Positions 12,001-25,040 are shown, counted from the first letter of the stretch. The stretch is 64,000 nucleotides of DNA from Patiria pectinifera (GCA_029964075.1 CM057148.1:31055916-31119915); one strand, 5' to 3'. The notes: generated by a model from the letters alone, not told the origin. Numbers and translations: made by a program.

Positions 12001-13045
12001 ATGACACATATTCCCAAGCTCTATTGATTATCCAAAAAATCTGAATTTGACCTTTTGACCCATTTCTTGCCCTTACGACCTTCCTCCAGGCCCCCGACTG
12101 GGGATTGTTTTGAATTAATACAAAATAAATTATAGCTATAATTTAATAAATTGTTTGATTTGTCTTTTATAGCGAGTATCCAAGAAACTTCAGAATGGCA
12201 AGGTGATGGATGTCGCAGGTTGCTGATTGTTGCATCTCCTGCCAAGTTTGCGCCAGAAAGGAGACGTGATGGAGGGACACGCTTGGGACCCATTCACCTT
12301 CATCTTAAGTCTTACCGTTGTACGGTCATTGCTTCAAAAAACAGTATCAAATATTTGAATATATCTGAATAATTGATCAATATTCACTTCTAGGGTGACT
12401 GTTATTTTTCCAAAAGTTCTCAAGTTGTGGAACGTCAACCACTGTCTTTAAGGTAGAATGGACCATTTTCCTTTACATGTTTGAAATGTTTCATTTGAAG
12501 CAACAGAAGTGCTTACGAATCTAAAGATTGGAACTTAAAATCAATCTATTAAAGTTTTAGTTCAGTGAATGCTTTATTTAGGGGGGAACACATTTTCTTG
12601 ATCTTGATTTAGTCAAAGTTTGTTAATGCATGAGTGCATAATTCTCGCTCAGCCACCAAACCGATGACTAATGGCAACGGAACTAATGTTTTGCAAATGC
12701 AACCCCAAAACAAATTTGGGTCGGGTCAGGCTGTTCATTTCAGTAGGGTCGGTGTTGGTTTTGTATTTGCGATTTTCGGGTCAGTTATTGTACAAAGCCA
12801 AAATAAATGGGGAGAAAAACCCAGAAACAGTTCGGATATTCGCACGGTTCAGTCATTTTATTGCAGAGTCTTTGTGCTGGGTACAACCAACCGTGGTTTG
12901 TAGTCTATCGTGTGCTGTTAGTATTCACTGTACCTTATGGTTCATTACAATTATTTATACATGTATTTAAACCAAATTCAAAAGTTTACGCAATAAATAT
13001 TTCTTTGAAACATGCATAATGGAAACTTTCTGTTGTGAACTGTAT
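9086..13045. other. Intronic stretch between two CACTGTG-rich arrays; no confirmed gene
   Basis: This holds mixed AT-rich sequence. An ATG at 9512 opens 24 codons that end at a perfect donor (CAGGTAAGA near 9582), but no downstream exon could be joined. A perfect inverted pair lies near 10725-10760, with TTTTGGGACTCTCATAC facing its inverse. The equal repeat type on both sides suggests one large composite element of about 5.4 kb (8.5-13.9 kb), unproven. Confidence 0.35.
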
Positions 13046-13820
13046 ATAATTGTGTTCTCTATATGGTCGCCCTGTGCGGACACTGTGATCTCTATATGTT
13101 CACCCTGTGCGGACACTGTGATCACTATATGGTCACCCTCTGCGGACACTGTGATCACTATGTGGTCACACTGTGCGGACACTGTGATATCTATTTGGTC
13201 ACACTGTGCGGACACTGTGATCACTATGTGGTCACTCGGTACGGACACTGTGATCACTTTATGGTCACACTGTGTGGACACTGTGATCACTATATGGCCA
13301 CACTGTGCAGACACTGTGATCACTATATGGTCACACTGTGTGGACACTGTGATCCCTATGTGGTCACACTGTGTGGACACTGTGATCACTATATGGTCAC
13401 CCTGTGCGGATACTGTGATCACTGTATGGTCACACTGTGTGGACACTGTGATCACTATATGGTCACACTGTGCGGACACTGTGATCACTATATGGTCACT
13501 CGGTACGGACACTGTGATCTCTTTATGGTCACACTGTGTGGACACTGTGATCACTGTATGGCCACACTGTGCAGACACTGTGATCACTATATGGTCACAC
13601 TGTGTGGACACTGTGATCCCTATGTGGTCACACTGTGTGGACACTATGATCACTATATGGTCACACTGTGTGGACCTGTGATCTCTAAATGGTCACACTG
13701 TCCGGACACTGTGATCACTATATGGTCACACTGTGCAGACACTGTGATCTCTAAATTGTCACACAGTGTGTACACTGTGATCTCTATATATCCACAAAGT
13801 GTGCACACAGTGTGCACACT
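13046..13820. repeat. 33-bp satellite array, open in several frames on both strands
   Basis: About 23 tandem copies of a 33-bp unit (TATGGTCACACTGTGCGGAC followed by ACTGTGATCACTA). Since 33 is a multiple of three and the unit lacks stops, frames of over 200 codons appear on both strands with an 11-residue period. A larger-order repeat exists: the block with CTCGGTACGGACACTG recurs near 13230 and 13500. This is a satellite, not a protein gene. Confidence 0.9.
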
Positions 13821-13930
13821 GTGAACTCTGGGTGTGCACACTGTGTTCACACTGTCATGACACTATGAATTTGTTCCAAATTCACAGTGTCGCACAGAGA
13901 GAACACAGTGTGACCACAGTGTGATTTGTT
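13821..13930. repeat. CACAGTGTG palindromic tail related to the 8.5-kb array
   Basis: GTGCACACTGTGTTCACACTG and GACCACAGTGTGA resemble, in inverse orientation, the start of the array at 8541. They may be the two ends of one composite element. Confidence 0.5.
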
Positions 13931-13954
13931 GCCCGCAGTAACAGTACCTCGTAA

Positions 13955-14490
13955 ATATTCTTCAGGCAGCTACGGTTTTTCGTTGGTCCATTCCACCATG
14001 TTTTTGATCGTGCAGTATTTTGATAAAGTGAACCATTATTTTAATTTAAAGAGACAAACAGAATAGAAAAAGAAATGCTGTGTCATTTAATAACTTTAAC
14101 ATTCACACAAAACACTGGATTTATTATTATTTTGTCAAATTTCACCCAGCTCCTCCTAAGTTAAAATGGCAAAGTGAGCACCACCGGTCGCCATTTTGAT
14201 ATAGGCCTATGCCGTAATAGACTGGCACATGCAACTGTCCTCAATGGTGATCTCCACCGGTTCGCACGTAAAGCGCATGCGTCGTTGGTGAAGAGATAAC
14301 ACTGTGCTGGAATAAATCTAAGGCTGCGACCCAGGAGTGTGATAGTACAGTACCTCCCTGGTTTTTGCGCGTCACGCGCGCGTACGAAGACTCTGGGAAA
14401 TAGTAAAAACTTTCACACGGTTGAGTTGCTGAAATGGACCGATAAAATGCCGCGGTTACCTGATGAATACTTATTATTGATGTAGGGGGC
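13955..14490 (+). repeat. Dispersed repeat family R1, copy 1
   Basis: Shares ordered blocks with 60370-60735: TTTTTGATCGTGCAG, GCGAGCACCACCG/GTGAGCACCACCG, CGCCATTTTGAT, AATAGACTGGCAC, GGTGATCTCCAC and ATGCCGCGGTTACCTGATGA. No ORF. Boundaries are approximate. Confidence 0.65.
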
Positions 14491-15930
14491 CTACATCAGT
14501 CACACAAAAAAAACACGTTATTTATTCTGGTATTCATCAAAAGCTTATCACATGGATGAAATATCTTTCCCGTAGAGGGAAATGAGGATTACAGAGTTTT
14601 AAGAAGTAATTACGTTACTCATCGACTTCACTATACTGTTCATGATGTCTGCCAAATCATTGCTTATCCATCTACCGAATGATCTAAATGTCAAACATTA
14701 GTCGGGTTATCTTGCACCTGGCATTCGTATCATGTGAACCCACTTGTGGAGATGTCGGGCGCCACAGCTCGGCATTGTCGTCTGAATTGCCGACTGGGAT
14801 TGTAATTGTACACCTTATTAAGCCCACTTGTTGGTTGTGATTGTGTCGAGAATACGATCTCCTCTTTTCGGCTTATCAACCACCTGTTGAAGTCGCTTGT
14901 CAGTTAGCAGAGGAGCAGTCTCAAGTTGATTGAGGTCATCGAGCATTATTGGAAAAATTAAAAGCAGTGGTAATTTGATAGATTGTTTCAGGTGTGGGAT
15001 ATTTTCAACAAATTCCGCATCTCTCTGCCGATTATCACAAATATTGTTCAAGTGTTTGATCACCAGTTTTCTAATAGTAAATAAAGATGTCTTAAGAGTA
15101 AGGGTATCTTTGCTCTTTGTATGTTATTGTTATGCTCAGAATCTAAGTTGGAGGCACAAAAAGCTTTTTTAACTTAATGAATACCATACAGTTTGAGGGG
15201 AAAAAAGAAAATGCACTTTGGTTGGGTCGGCAGAAATCATCGTCGACATTTTCCATTGAGATGGTTCAAAGTGTAACACTAGCGTTTGCAACAACAGATT
15301 AAGCTGAAATTAAGCTGAAAAAACTGACATGGTATAGGTGTTCAACTACTCGTAAAATAACAATTAAGAAATACCTAGAGGTTTATATAAATACACAAGT
15401 GTACAGAGATTTGGAGAAGTTTCGAACGATTTCTTCCAGCCTTGAACGTCAGCTTTACCAGTAACCAGTATTGACGTTTTGGCATCGATGACGGCGATTT
15501 TTTTCACTGACATAAGTTTAGAATTTCTTCTTCCGTTATAATTGATAACATTTCATTCACACTTTGCATATTTTCTGAGAAACATAACGTTCAAAAGGCC
15601 ATGTTTTTGATGGTGCATGAATTTCACTGCTCGGTTAAAGCTAAGTACGTAATCGGATTAGCTTTGCCTAACAACGGCAGACGCTTCGCCTTAGCAACCA
15701 CATGACTGCTAGTACTTAATGATGTCCTCTTTCTTATGACACTAAGAAATCCATGCTACTATAACGGATGACTGAGCACAAAGTTGTGCAACGGACCATG
15801 TCAGAAATGACTTTGCGCCACGTGCACCACCGGTCTATTCGCACAGAGTTCAGCATGTCTAAAAATAAGGACAAAGCCCGGTACGTAAATACCAAATCAT
15901 CTTTTTTTTCAAGGATTAAAGAGTTGGAGG
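14491..15930. other. Intronic stretch, nothing recognised
   Basis: Mixed sequence with short unsupported ORFs and no repeat boundary I could define. Confidence 0.4.
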
Positions 15931-15931
15931 A

Positions 15932-16886
15932 TTATCCCTGTCCCAACCTAACCCCAGTGTCCTTCAACATACCCCCCGCCCCATTTCTTTCGATGCAAAC
16001 TTCTGCCTTGGTTCTCATTGCTCTGACCGCATTCCTGATACCGTCTCTCTGTCCTCTGAAGGTCTCAACTGCAGCCACTATTCTGGCCCGTAGGTCATTG
16101 ATGTCTCTGGGCGGTGACGTGTAAACTTCGTCCTGAAGATACCCATAAAGATCCCCACTTAAAGAAGTCACATGGTATGAGGTCCGGGGACCTTGGTGGC
16201 AACTCAATATCATGGTTTAAAGCAATTACTCTCATGTTAAAAAAGGTGCCTCGGTCTAATCCTAACGATAATCCGCCTTTGAGGTGGAGCTCCATCTTGG
16301 GCCCGCCTTCTTCTTGCTCGAAGTGTTCCTGTAACTGTGGAACGATTTCGTTGTCAATCATCTCAAGGTACTGTTCTTCAGTAAAATTGTCATCAAAGAA
16401 ACAGGGTCCGATGAGTGTGCCATTTCCAGAGAGGCCTACCCAAAGAGATATCTTTTCCGTACTTACGTTGGCATCAAAATTGAAGGGGGACGGGTTATTT
16501 ATCGGCGCGTATTCACGGACACTCTGGTTATTATACCAAAAAAACCTGCTTCATCCTCCATCACAAGGTGCTCCAAGAATCTGGGCCGGTGGTTAAGTAA
16601 CCACTGGTAAAATTTTATTCTTCTGGGTAGATCCGCATCAAGGATTTCGTGACGCCGTTGCATTATGTACGGGTACCATTGGATGTCAAGTCGCCCTGAT
16701 GATTGCCCTGATGTTCTCATTCGATCGGGCCGTTCTTCGTCGACCAGAACGACCCTTGTTGAGGCTCAAACTTGTACTCTCCTTATATTGCCTAATGTAC
16801 TTCCAAACTGTTGACTTTGCGGGAACAGCACGGTCTGGAAATCGCTCTGCAAATTCATCAGCGACTCGCTTCCAGTTCTTATCCAC
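15932..16886 (-). pseudogene. Tc1/mariner-superfamily transposase, dead
   Basis: Minus-strand pieces in order give an N-terminal helix-turn-helix and linker (STVWKYIRQYKE, GRSGRRRTARSNENIRAI), a first acidic motif (VMEDEAGFF), a middle part (MIDNEIVPQLQEHFEQ) and the third acidic motif with its hallmark context (PPRSPDLIPCDFF). The enzyme would cut and paste its element at TA sites. The reading frame breaks at least at about 16535 (extra T in a T run), about 16310 and about 16140. The second catalytic Asp region is scrambled. I could not pair terminal inverted repeats. Confidence 0.8.
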
Positions 16887-16889
16887 TCG

Positions 16890-17690
16890 CAGCCATGGTT
16901 GCGAAGGGCGATTTCTGAAGGTTACGGAACACTTTATTTTGAATGAAACTACATGTACACAGACATGTTCACGTTGGCGGGTGAAATCTTTGAAAATTTA
17001 TTTCTTTCGTTTGGAAGACCGTATCTTCATGCAACTTTCAGGATTTATTTCCCTATAATAATCAAAGTATGTGCTATAACTCGTTGTGATATGTTCATTA
17101 CTTTTCGTTGGAATTGGAAAAATAGGCCTCGCTACGTGCAAGTTTGTAAACTGTAATTCTGGCGTGCGCAATATCTATCAGTCTTTTCAAGCCCCAAGAA
17201 TATTAATGGAGTTCCTTTCCATTACGGTGTGCAGTAAACAATTGCATAAAAGCCTCCTTCACGAGTTGTTTAATTAACAAATATCGCCCTCTTTGCCGGC
17301 TTCCATTGTTCGATACCGAGACCCACGCCATGTCACGCCGAGTGACGCTGATGAATATGCTAATATGCCCTTCACATTGTGTGCCGGGCCGAAATCGATC
17401 AGCCGTAGCGCCTACGGCGCTTTGCTGAACAATGCACATGGTTTGGGTCGGCAAATAATTTGCCTTCGCAACCACATGGCTGCTCGGTCACAATGAAACA
17501 CGCTGATATGTTGTGATTTGCATCTTGCAAGGGTTTAGGTTTTTTGAGCAAGCGGACCGCCTTTGAGACTTTTAAAAGGGTATAATGAAATTGGCATGCG
17601 GGTCAACATTGCGTAATGTGGGGCCACAAAATCCCTGCACTGGGCAGTCTTGGTTTAACGCCAAAACATCCATCTGGCGCAAAGCGAATT
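16890..17690. other. Intronic stretch downstream of the transposase remnant
   Basis: No gene seen; short ORFs only. The region near 17320-17440 is CpG-rich without clear structure. Confidence 0.35.
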
Positions 17691-17704
17691 TTGCTATGGT
17701 CCAT

Positions 17705-17960
17705 TGCACAACTCTGTTCGATTGTCCGAATCAACCATAAGGTTGGATAGTCCCAATCAACATTATGGTCCTATTTTCAATTCGGACTACAAACCTTATT
17801 GTCCATTCCGACTATCGAACCTTTTTGTCGATTCGGGCTATCGAGCCTATTGTCTATTCGGACAATCGAACCTTCGGACTATTTAACCTCTTTCTGTTTT
17901 TGGACTTATGGGCCCTTCGGACTATTGAACCTTCGGACTAACGTACATTCCGCCCGTATT
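17705..17960. repeat. Degenerate tandem repeat around ATTCGGACTATCGAACCTT
   Basis: About nine loose copies of a 20-35-bp unit with GGACTA/GGACAA plus TCGAACCTT or AACCTTAT. Copies are more alike in the right half. Confidence 0.7.
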
Positions 17961-18173
17961 TTTTGAAGATATTATATACTGAGATATTTAAACACCACAG
18001 CGGATAACTCCCTGTTTCCATCAATCATTTTGCATTCAGGACACAAAGCCATGCATCTGCAAATTACTGGCTATGTGGTGAAGATGATGTTAATGGTACG
18101 GCTTGCTAAAGGGTGTAACGATAGCATAAAATAAATTTACATTGTTTTCTTTGTTTCCATGTTTTCTTTAAAG

Positions 18174-18488
18174 GCGAATCCCCTACCATCAAGATCCTCC
18201 CCGGGGTAAAAAATAAGACTGCTTTGGGTTCTAATGTCACCTTCAGCTGCATCGTGTCGGGCAATCATGCGAAGAGTACAACAGTGCACGTTCAATGGTT
18301 TTTCCCAGCAAGAAGTAAGCTTAAGGACTGTCTCTTCACGTTTGACAAAAACGCGAGCCAACTGAATTACACGAAGCTATGCAGCTTGACCATTAGCCCT
18401 GTTACTGAGACATCTGAGGGTATGTACACATGTGAACTGTATGATGGGATTCAATCTTACACCACGTTTGTGGAGTTAGCCGTTGTTG
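18174..18488 (+). CDS. Ig receptor exon 2: V-like immunoglobulin domain
   Basis: A 315-nt exon between a TTCTTTAAAG acceptor and a GGTGAGT donor, phase 1-1. The translation shows the Ig hallmarks: a B-strand Cys in SNVTFSCIVSG, the core Trp in HVQWFF, and an F-strand Cys in SEGMYTCELYD, which is a variant of the DxGxYxC motif. Two additional Cys (DCLF and KLCSL) could form an extra disulphide. The Gly-Ser-Asn-Val-Thr start of the domain is a sequon. It is a single complete Ig domain of about 104 residues. Confidence 0.88.
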
Positions 18489-18509
18489 GTGAGTTTATGT
18501 TAACGTGAC

Positions 18510-20460
18510 ATGTATAAATTAACTAGGAAGGTGTTTGTAGACAAACACAAGCTGTTTCAGATATATGAAATACTTTGCTGTGCACGTGATGAACAACAAG
18601 TGACGTCACTACAGATGTCATCTGTAACAGCATATACGTGTACGTACATGTCCACGCAGTTACAACCAAATGGAACATTCTTTAGATATAGGCCTATAAT
18701 AGAAAAAAACGCCCCTTTAAGGGACGGCACATGACATGTGATGATGGCATTACTTGAATGTTCATCTATAACACAACTCAGTATGGGTACCAATCAAGTT
18801 TCCACCCAATCGGACTTGTACTTCAGAAGTTGAAGCGATTTGCAAAATGCACAATTAATATGCTGTCACGTGTCACGTGACACATGATGCCATCGTTTCA
18901 AAATCCTGGACCATCTTCAGTTGCTGGTCTAAGTGTCTGCCAAGTGTAAAGTAAATCAGACATACGAAAGTGCCAAAGTATAAGGTTTGAAGAAAAACGT
19001 GTACAAACCTATGGGGAAAAATGCATCTTTAATGTGACCTAACCTGACACCTGATGACGTCACGATCACGAATTTCTTCTAGAAACATCTGTGGGTGGTG
19101 ATGTAAGTATGTAGTCGATCAGATTTACGTAGGTGCCAAAAGGAGTGTTTTAAAAAGTGCAAAAAACAAATGGGGGAAATGCATCTTTAATGTGACGCAA
19201 CCCAACACCTGATGACGTCATGATAACAAATTTATTTTAGGACCTTTGTGGGTGGTGGTCTAAGTATGTACTAAGTCTAAAGTCAATCAGATTTACGAAA
19301 GTGGCAAGTGTCGTGTTTTAAAACGTGCACACAACATTTGGGGGAAAATACATCTTTAATGTAACGTAACCCGACACCTGATGACGTCACGATCACGAAT
19401 TTCTTCTAGGACCATCTGTGTATGGTTGTCTAAGTATGTACCAAAGTCTGAAGTCGATCGGATTTTCCAAAGTGTCCAAGTGGACTGGTAGAAGAAACGT
19501 GTGCTAAACCTATGGAGAAAAAGTCTGAAAAAGGAGGGGGGAAAAACCTAGAAATGTGTTTGTGGACAAACACAAGCTGTTTCGGATATTTGAAATACTC
19601 TATGCACATGATGAACAATTAGTAACTTCACTACAAATGTTATCTAAAACAGCACATGTCAAGCTACAACCTAATCGAACATTATAGTTCTGTCGATATA
19701 GGCCTATAACAGAACAAAATGCCACTTTAAATAAGGGACGTCACTTGACATTTGATGATGACATCACTTCAATTTCCATCTATAACACATCCCTGTGAAT
19801 GTGCATACCAAGTTTTAACCCAATCGGACTTGTACGAGTTTCCGAAGTTATAGAGATTTGAAAAAAAATGCAAATTTAATATCACGTCACGTGACACATG
19901 ATGACGTCATCGTTACGAATTCATTGGGGACCATCTTCAGCTGATGAACTTAGTGTCTGACAAATGTAAAGTCAATCAGACATATAGAAGTGCAAAAATG
20001 TATGGTTTGAAGAAAAACGTGTACAAAACCAATTGGGGAAAATGCATCTTTAATGTGACGTAACCTGACACCTCATGACGTCACAATCACGAATTTCTTG
20101 TAAGACCATCTGTGGATGGTAGTCTAAGTGTGTACCAAGTCTAACATCGATCAGATTTTCAGAAGTACCAAAGTAGTGTGCTTTAAAACGTGTACAAAAC
20201 CTATGCGGAAAAATGCATCTTTAATGTGACGTAATCTGCGCCTGATAATGTCATGATCACAAATTTCTTCTAGGAAAATCTGTGGGTGGTGGTCTAAGTT
20301 TGTATCAAGTGTAAAGTCGATCAGATTTACGAAGTGGACTGAAAAAGTGGACTGGTAGAAGAAACGTGTACAAAGTTATGAGGAAAAATTCGGAAAAAGG
20401 AGAAGAAAAAGAAAAAGAAAGTAGAGCTGTATGTCTGTTTGCAAACAGAACACAGGGCTT
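18510..20460 (+). repeat. Repeat field block A: units of about 190 bp bounded by two hairpin motifs
   Basis: Starts with the hairpin TGTTTGTAGACAAACACAAG (18531; again as TGTTTGTGGACAAACACAAG at 19558). Several diverged units follow with AACGTGTACAAA, GCATCTTTAATGTGACGTAA, CCTGATGACGTCACGATCAC and TTTCTTCTAGGACCATCTG. It ends in a purine-rich run and the hairpin CTGTTTGCAAACAG (about 20438). No protein gene. Confidence 0.8.
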
Positions 20461-21080
20461 TTTCGCATTTTACAAATTAATGTTTATGTTTTGTTGGTCC
20501 TTTTTGCAGTCACTTTTCAGAGTGCTTCATGCAGTTAAAGATTATTCAAAATAATTAGAATAATTCCTAAAATATAATTTTATCACATGATGTCACATGC
20601 CCTGCAATGACGTCATCTTGAAAACCCTTCTCAACACACATTCTGTCATTTTGGTCTTGGTTTGAACCAAGTTTAAAGTCAACCCGATGAAAGAAATTGT
20701 GCAATTTTGGAAGCAGAATAAAATTATAAATATTTTTTAAAAATCATTAAAAAAATTAAACGATGACGTCATCTTGACGTCACTTCCGACTTTGCTTACT
20801 AGTACCATTATCTACCTACCAACCAAGTTTCATGACAATCAGACCTTTTCTTATGTGTGTTTTGAAAAATCTCAATTATGATGACGTCATGATGATGTCA
20901 ATCATTTGTCAAAATTTTGTGCAAATACCTATTACCTAACAAACATAATACAAAAAGAATTTTGAATTTAGCACGTTGCATTCGTGAGATATGGCTTAAA
21001 GGTCCAACATTTCAAAAATTCATATAAAATCGGCCGATGACGTCATTATGACGTCATTTTCATTTTTACCTATAACACAT
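20461..21080. repeat. Repeat field, TGACGTCA-rich linker
   Basis: Contains several GATGACGTCAT palindromes, often in pairs such as GATGACGTCATTATGACGTC (about 21038). Related to 25075-25390. Confidence 0.6.
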
Positions 21081-21084
21081 CCCA

Positions 21085-22748
21085 GTCTATAGTAGGGGGG
21101 GCTAATGTGCAGATTTGGGTTCCCGTCGAAATTTCATGTTAATTTATGGCAACCATTATAAATGTAATCTTATGAGTCCTGAGAACAAGAAATCCTCCCA
21201 AATCATCTGTTTTTTTTCTTGAATTTCTTCAGCGGAGGGATTGCCATTGCCTCAATCCTTCAAAATCCTCCAACAGGTAATGGGTTGAGGTGAGGCAGTG
21301 CCGATGAGATTCAGAAGCAGTGCGAATGATGTTGAGCATAATGCTCCATTATGCATGGCTGAACACAAACAATGTAGGGTGCAGCCTGCAAATTTGACGC
21401 AATGCATCCTCCCAAATCAACTGACACTTATTTGCCGTTCAGCCTCAATCCTCCAAAATCGGCCAAAAGTCCAAAGGATTTTGGAGGATTGATTTTGTTG
21501 AGATCTAGGAGCCTTCTAGGAGAAATTCTTGACGTTAGTACAAAGATGCTTTTGGTTTGTGGGTGGATGCTTTATAATGGATGCTTCAGGTTTGTGCACA
21601 TGCAGAATATAAATATTCGGGTGTAGCACTAGGTGAGTAACTCGATTACTCAAGTACTTGTGAGTAGTTTATGCTACTCTTTGCAGAGTTGTAACGAGTC
21701 ACTGATTTTTTTGTGACTCGAGTCGAGTCGAGTCATTTTAAAGAAGTGACTCGAGTCAAGTCATTTTAAAGAAGTGACTCGAGTCGAGTCGAGTCAAATA
21801 TTTAGCTCGAGTCAATTCGACTCACGAATATTTTAACACTATTTACCAAAATATATAAAAGGAGGGCATAAATTTAGCCGGCGTTCGAATCCAAGACGTT
21901 TATAATACACCCTGTGCGAGTGCGGTAGTGCAGAGGACACTTAACAACATTTCATATTTAGATGCAAGGCACTTAAGGGTTGGTCATATTTTGGCCCAAA
22001 AGGGGGGCAGATTTCCCCCCTTTCAACTTTTTCCGCGATACTCTTGAAAAGTTATTTATTTCGCGGCCTGAGCTGTCCTGACCTTTTAGCCTCGAGTCTT
22101 GCACATCTTTTGATACCAAAACATAAAATTCGAAACACAGGTTGCCGCACAGCGAAATATTTTCGGCGCTACCCTCCGTCAAAACTGAATTTCCCCATAT
22201 ACGTAGTGTACACATTTGAATTACCATACGTGCTTATGAATAATTAATTAGCCGTTATTCCAAAACCCTTTGACCCATAGTCATGAAATTTCTTTGGTTT
22301 GTTCATGTTTAGTTGTTCTATGCATGTACCAAGTTTCATAATTTTTCGTCACTCGATGGCCGAGGTCATGGGCGGGGTGGAATCTGCGTGAGATGGTCAA
22401 AACAACCCGCCTTTTCGGGCAGAAGTGACATTTTCCCATGTTTTCTTCAGGAAAACCCATAAATACATTAATAATAACATTAATTATAGTGAGAAACTCT
22501 CAATCAAATACAATATGTGCTCACTTGCCTCGAAAATCTTCGCAAACCCTTCCGAAAGGCAAATTTTAGGTGAAAATGACCCATAAACTTTAAACTCAGG
22601 TCAAGGTCACTAAAGGTCAATGGAAAAAATGGCAACATCAATTTTCTTGTTCTCAGGACTCATAAGATTACATTCATAATGGTTGCCATAAATTAACATG
22701 ACATGCCAACGGAAGTACATTGCCCCCCCCCCACTACTACCTACATAC
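21085..22748. mobile_element. Possible foldback insertion in the repeat field
   Basis: The segment around 21138-21192 (TTAATTTATGGCAACCATTA) is matched in inverse orientation at about 22650-22700. The G run near 21095 faces a C run near 22725. The interior (21193-22647) is unlike the surrounding CRE-type repeats and contains a CTCGAGT-rich tract. No target duplication was resolved. Confidence 0.55.
21700..21830. repeat. GACTCGAGTC-type palindromic repeat
   Basis: Repeated GTGACTCGAGTCGAGTCGAG with TCATTTTAAAGAA spacers. This resembles subterminal repeats of hAT-like elements; the tract at 45868-46000 is loosely similar. Confidence 0.6.
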
Positions 22749-22779
22749 CAAGTTAAAACCCAATCGGACTTACAGTTCT

Positions 22780-25040
22780 GTAGATATAGCACTTCAAAAT
22801 ATGCACGTTTGTGATGACGTCACGTGACCCATGATGACGTAATCGTGACGTCAGTCTTAGGGATACAACTTTGCCATAAGGACAATGCATGTGCTTAATT
22901 TGAATGGTGCATGACAACGTTCAATTCCAAAATTGGCGTTTGAAAAACGTGTACAAAGCCTTTGGGGTTTTCTTTAATTGCTTGTAATTCGATACATGAT
23001 GACGTCATCATGACGTTTTCTTTGGGACACATCTTTGCTTATAGGGATTATGCATGTGTTAACTTTGAATGATATGTGACAAAGATTAATGCCTAAAGTC
23101 AGTGCCAGAAAAAAAAACGTGTACAAAGTCTATGGCGTTTGAAAAAAAGAAGAAGAAATAAAAAATAAAAATGTGTTTGTGGACAAACACAAGCTGTTTT
23201 GGATATTTGAAATGCTCTGTGCACGTGACAAACAATCAGTGACGTCACTGCATGTCATATATAACAGCAAATTATAAGACGTACATGTCAAGCTACAACC
23301 CGATCGAACATTATAGTTCTGTAAATATAGGCCTATAAAAGAATTTAATTCCCCTTCAAGGGACGTCACAAAACATTTGATGACGACGTCGCTTCAATTT
23401 TCATACTTAACACATCGCTGTGATACACGTGAATGTGCATACCAAGTTTTTATCCAATCGGACTTGTACTTCCGAAGTTATAGCGATTCGAAGAAATGCA
23501 CATTTACTGTCACGTCACGTGACACATGATGACGTCATTGTTACGATCTCACTGGGGACTATCTTCTGCTGCTGGTCTTACTAGTGTCTGACAAGTGTAA
23601 AGTCAATCAGACATATGGAACTGGAAAAGTGTATGGTTTGAAGAAAACGTGTACAAAACCAAAAGTGAAACAATGCATCTTAAATGTTACGTAACCTGAC
23701 ACCTCATGACGTCACGTTAACGACTTTCTTCTGGAACCATCTGTTGGTAGTAGTCTAAGTGTGTTCCAAGTTTAACGTCGATCGGATTTATGAAAGTGCC
23801 AAAGTAGAGTGTTTTAAAACGTGTACAAAACCTATGCGGAAAATGTGCATCTTTAATGTGAAGTAACGTAACACCTGATGACGTCAGGATCACGAATTTC
23901 TTCTAGGACCATCTGTGGTCTAAGTGTGGTGGTCTAAGTGTGTACCAAGTGTAACGTCGATCGGATTTTAGAAAGTGCGGAAATGGAGCATTTTAAAACG
24001 TGTACAAAAACCTATGGGGAAAAATGTGACGTAACCTGACACCTGACGACGTCACGATCACGAATTGTGTCTAAGACCATCTGTGGGTGGTGGTCTAAGT
24101 ATGAATTAAGTCTAAAGTCGATCGGATTTACGAAGATGCCAAACTGGAGTGTTTTAGAACGTGTACAAAACATATGGGGAAAAATACATCTTTAATGTGG
24201 CGTAACCCGACACCTGATGACGTCACGATCACGAATCATCTGTGGGTGGAAGTCCATGGAATTGACGAAAGTGCCTTAGTGGAGTGTTTTAAAAACGTGT
24301 ACAAACCCTATGGGGTAAAATGCATCTTCAATGTGACATAACCTGACACCTGATGATGTCACGATCACGAATTTCTTCTAGGACCATCTGTGGGTGATGG
24401 TCTAAGTATGTATCAAGTCTGAGGTCGATCGGATTCACGAAGTGGCCAAAGTGGAGTGTTTTAAAACGTGTACAAACCCTTTGGGGTGAAATGCATCTTT
24501 AATGTGACAAAACCTGACACCTGATGACGTCACGATCACGAACCATCTGTGGGTGGAAGTCCATCGAATTGACGAAAGTGCCTGAGTGGAGTGTTTTAAA
24601 ACGTGTACAAACCCTATGGGGTAAAATGCATCTTTAATGTGACATAACCTGACACCTGATGATGTCACGATCACGAATTTCTTCTAGGACCATCTGTGGG
24701 TGATGGTCTAAGTATGTATCAAGTCTGAGGTCGATCGGATTCACGAAGTGGCCAAAGTGGAGTGTTTTAAAACTTGTAAAAAAACCTATGGGGTAAAATG
24801 CATCTTTAATGTGACGTAACCCGACACCTGATGACGTCACGGTCACGAATTTCTTCTAGGACCATCTGTGGGTGGTGGTCTGAATATGTACCAAGTCTGA
24901 AATCGATCAGATTTACGAAAGTGCCAAACTGGTAGAAGAAAAACGTGTACAAAACCTATGGAAAAAAGTGGACAAATAAGAAAAAAGAAAAAAAAACTAG
25001 AGATCTACTTCTGTTTGCAACAGAACATAGGGCTTTTCCG
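22780..25040 (+). repeat. Repeat field block B: same unit family as block A
   Basis: The hairpin TGTTTGTGGACAAACACAAG at about 23172 opens a run of about nine diverged units of roughly 100-190 bp. It ends after a purine-rich run with the hairpin-like TCTGTTTGCAACAGAAC (about 25010). Two units near 24310-24830 are nearly identical, indicating recent local duplication. Confidence 0.8.

Noticed and set aside
12021..12372. Overlapping ORFs on both strands near 12.2 kb
   Set aside because: No domain, no splice context, composition like surrounding intron.
12967..13824. ORFs of 220-253 residues on both strands with an 11-residue period
   Set aside because: Produced by a stop-free 33-bp satellite; open in several frames, so not a sign of coding.
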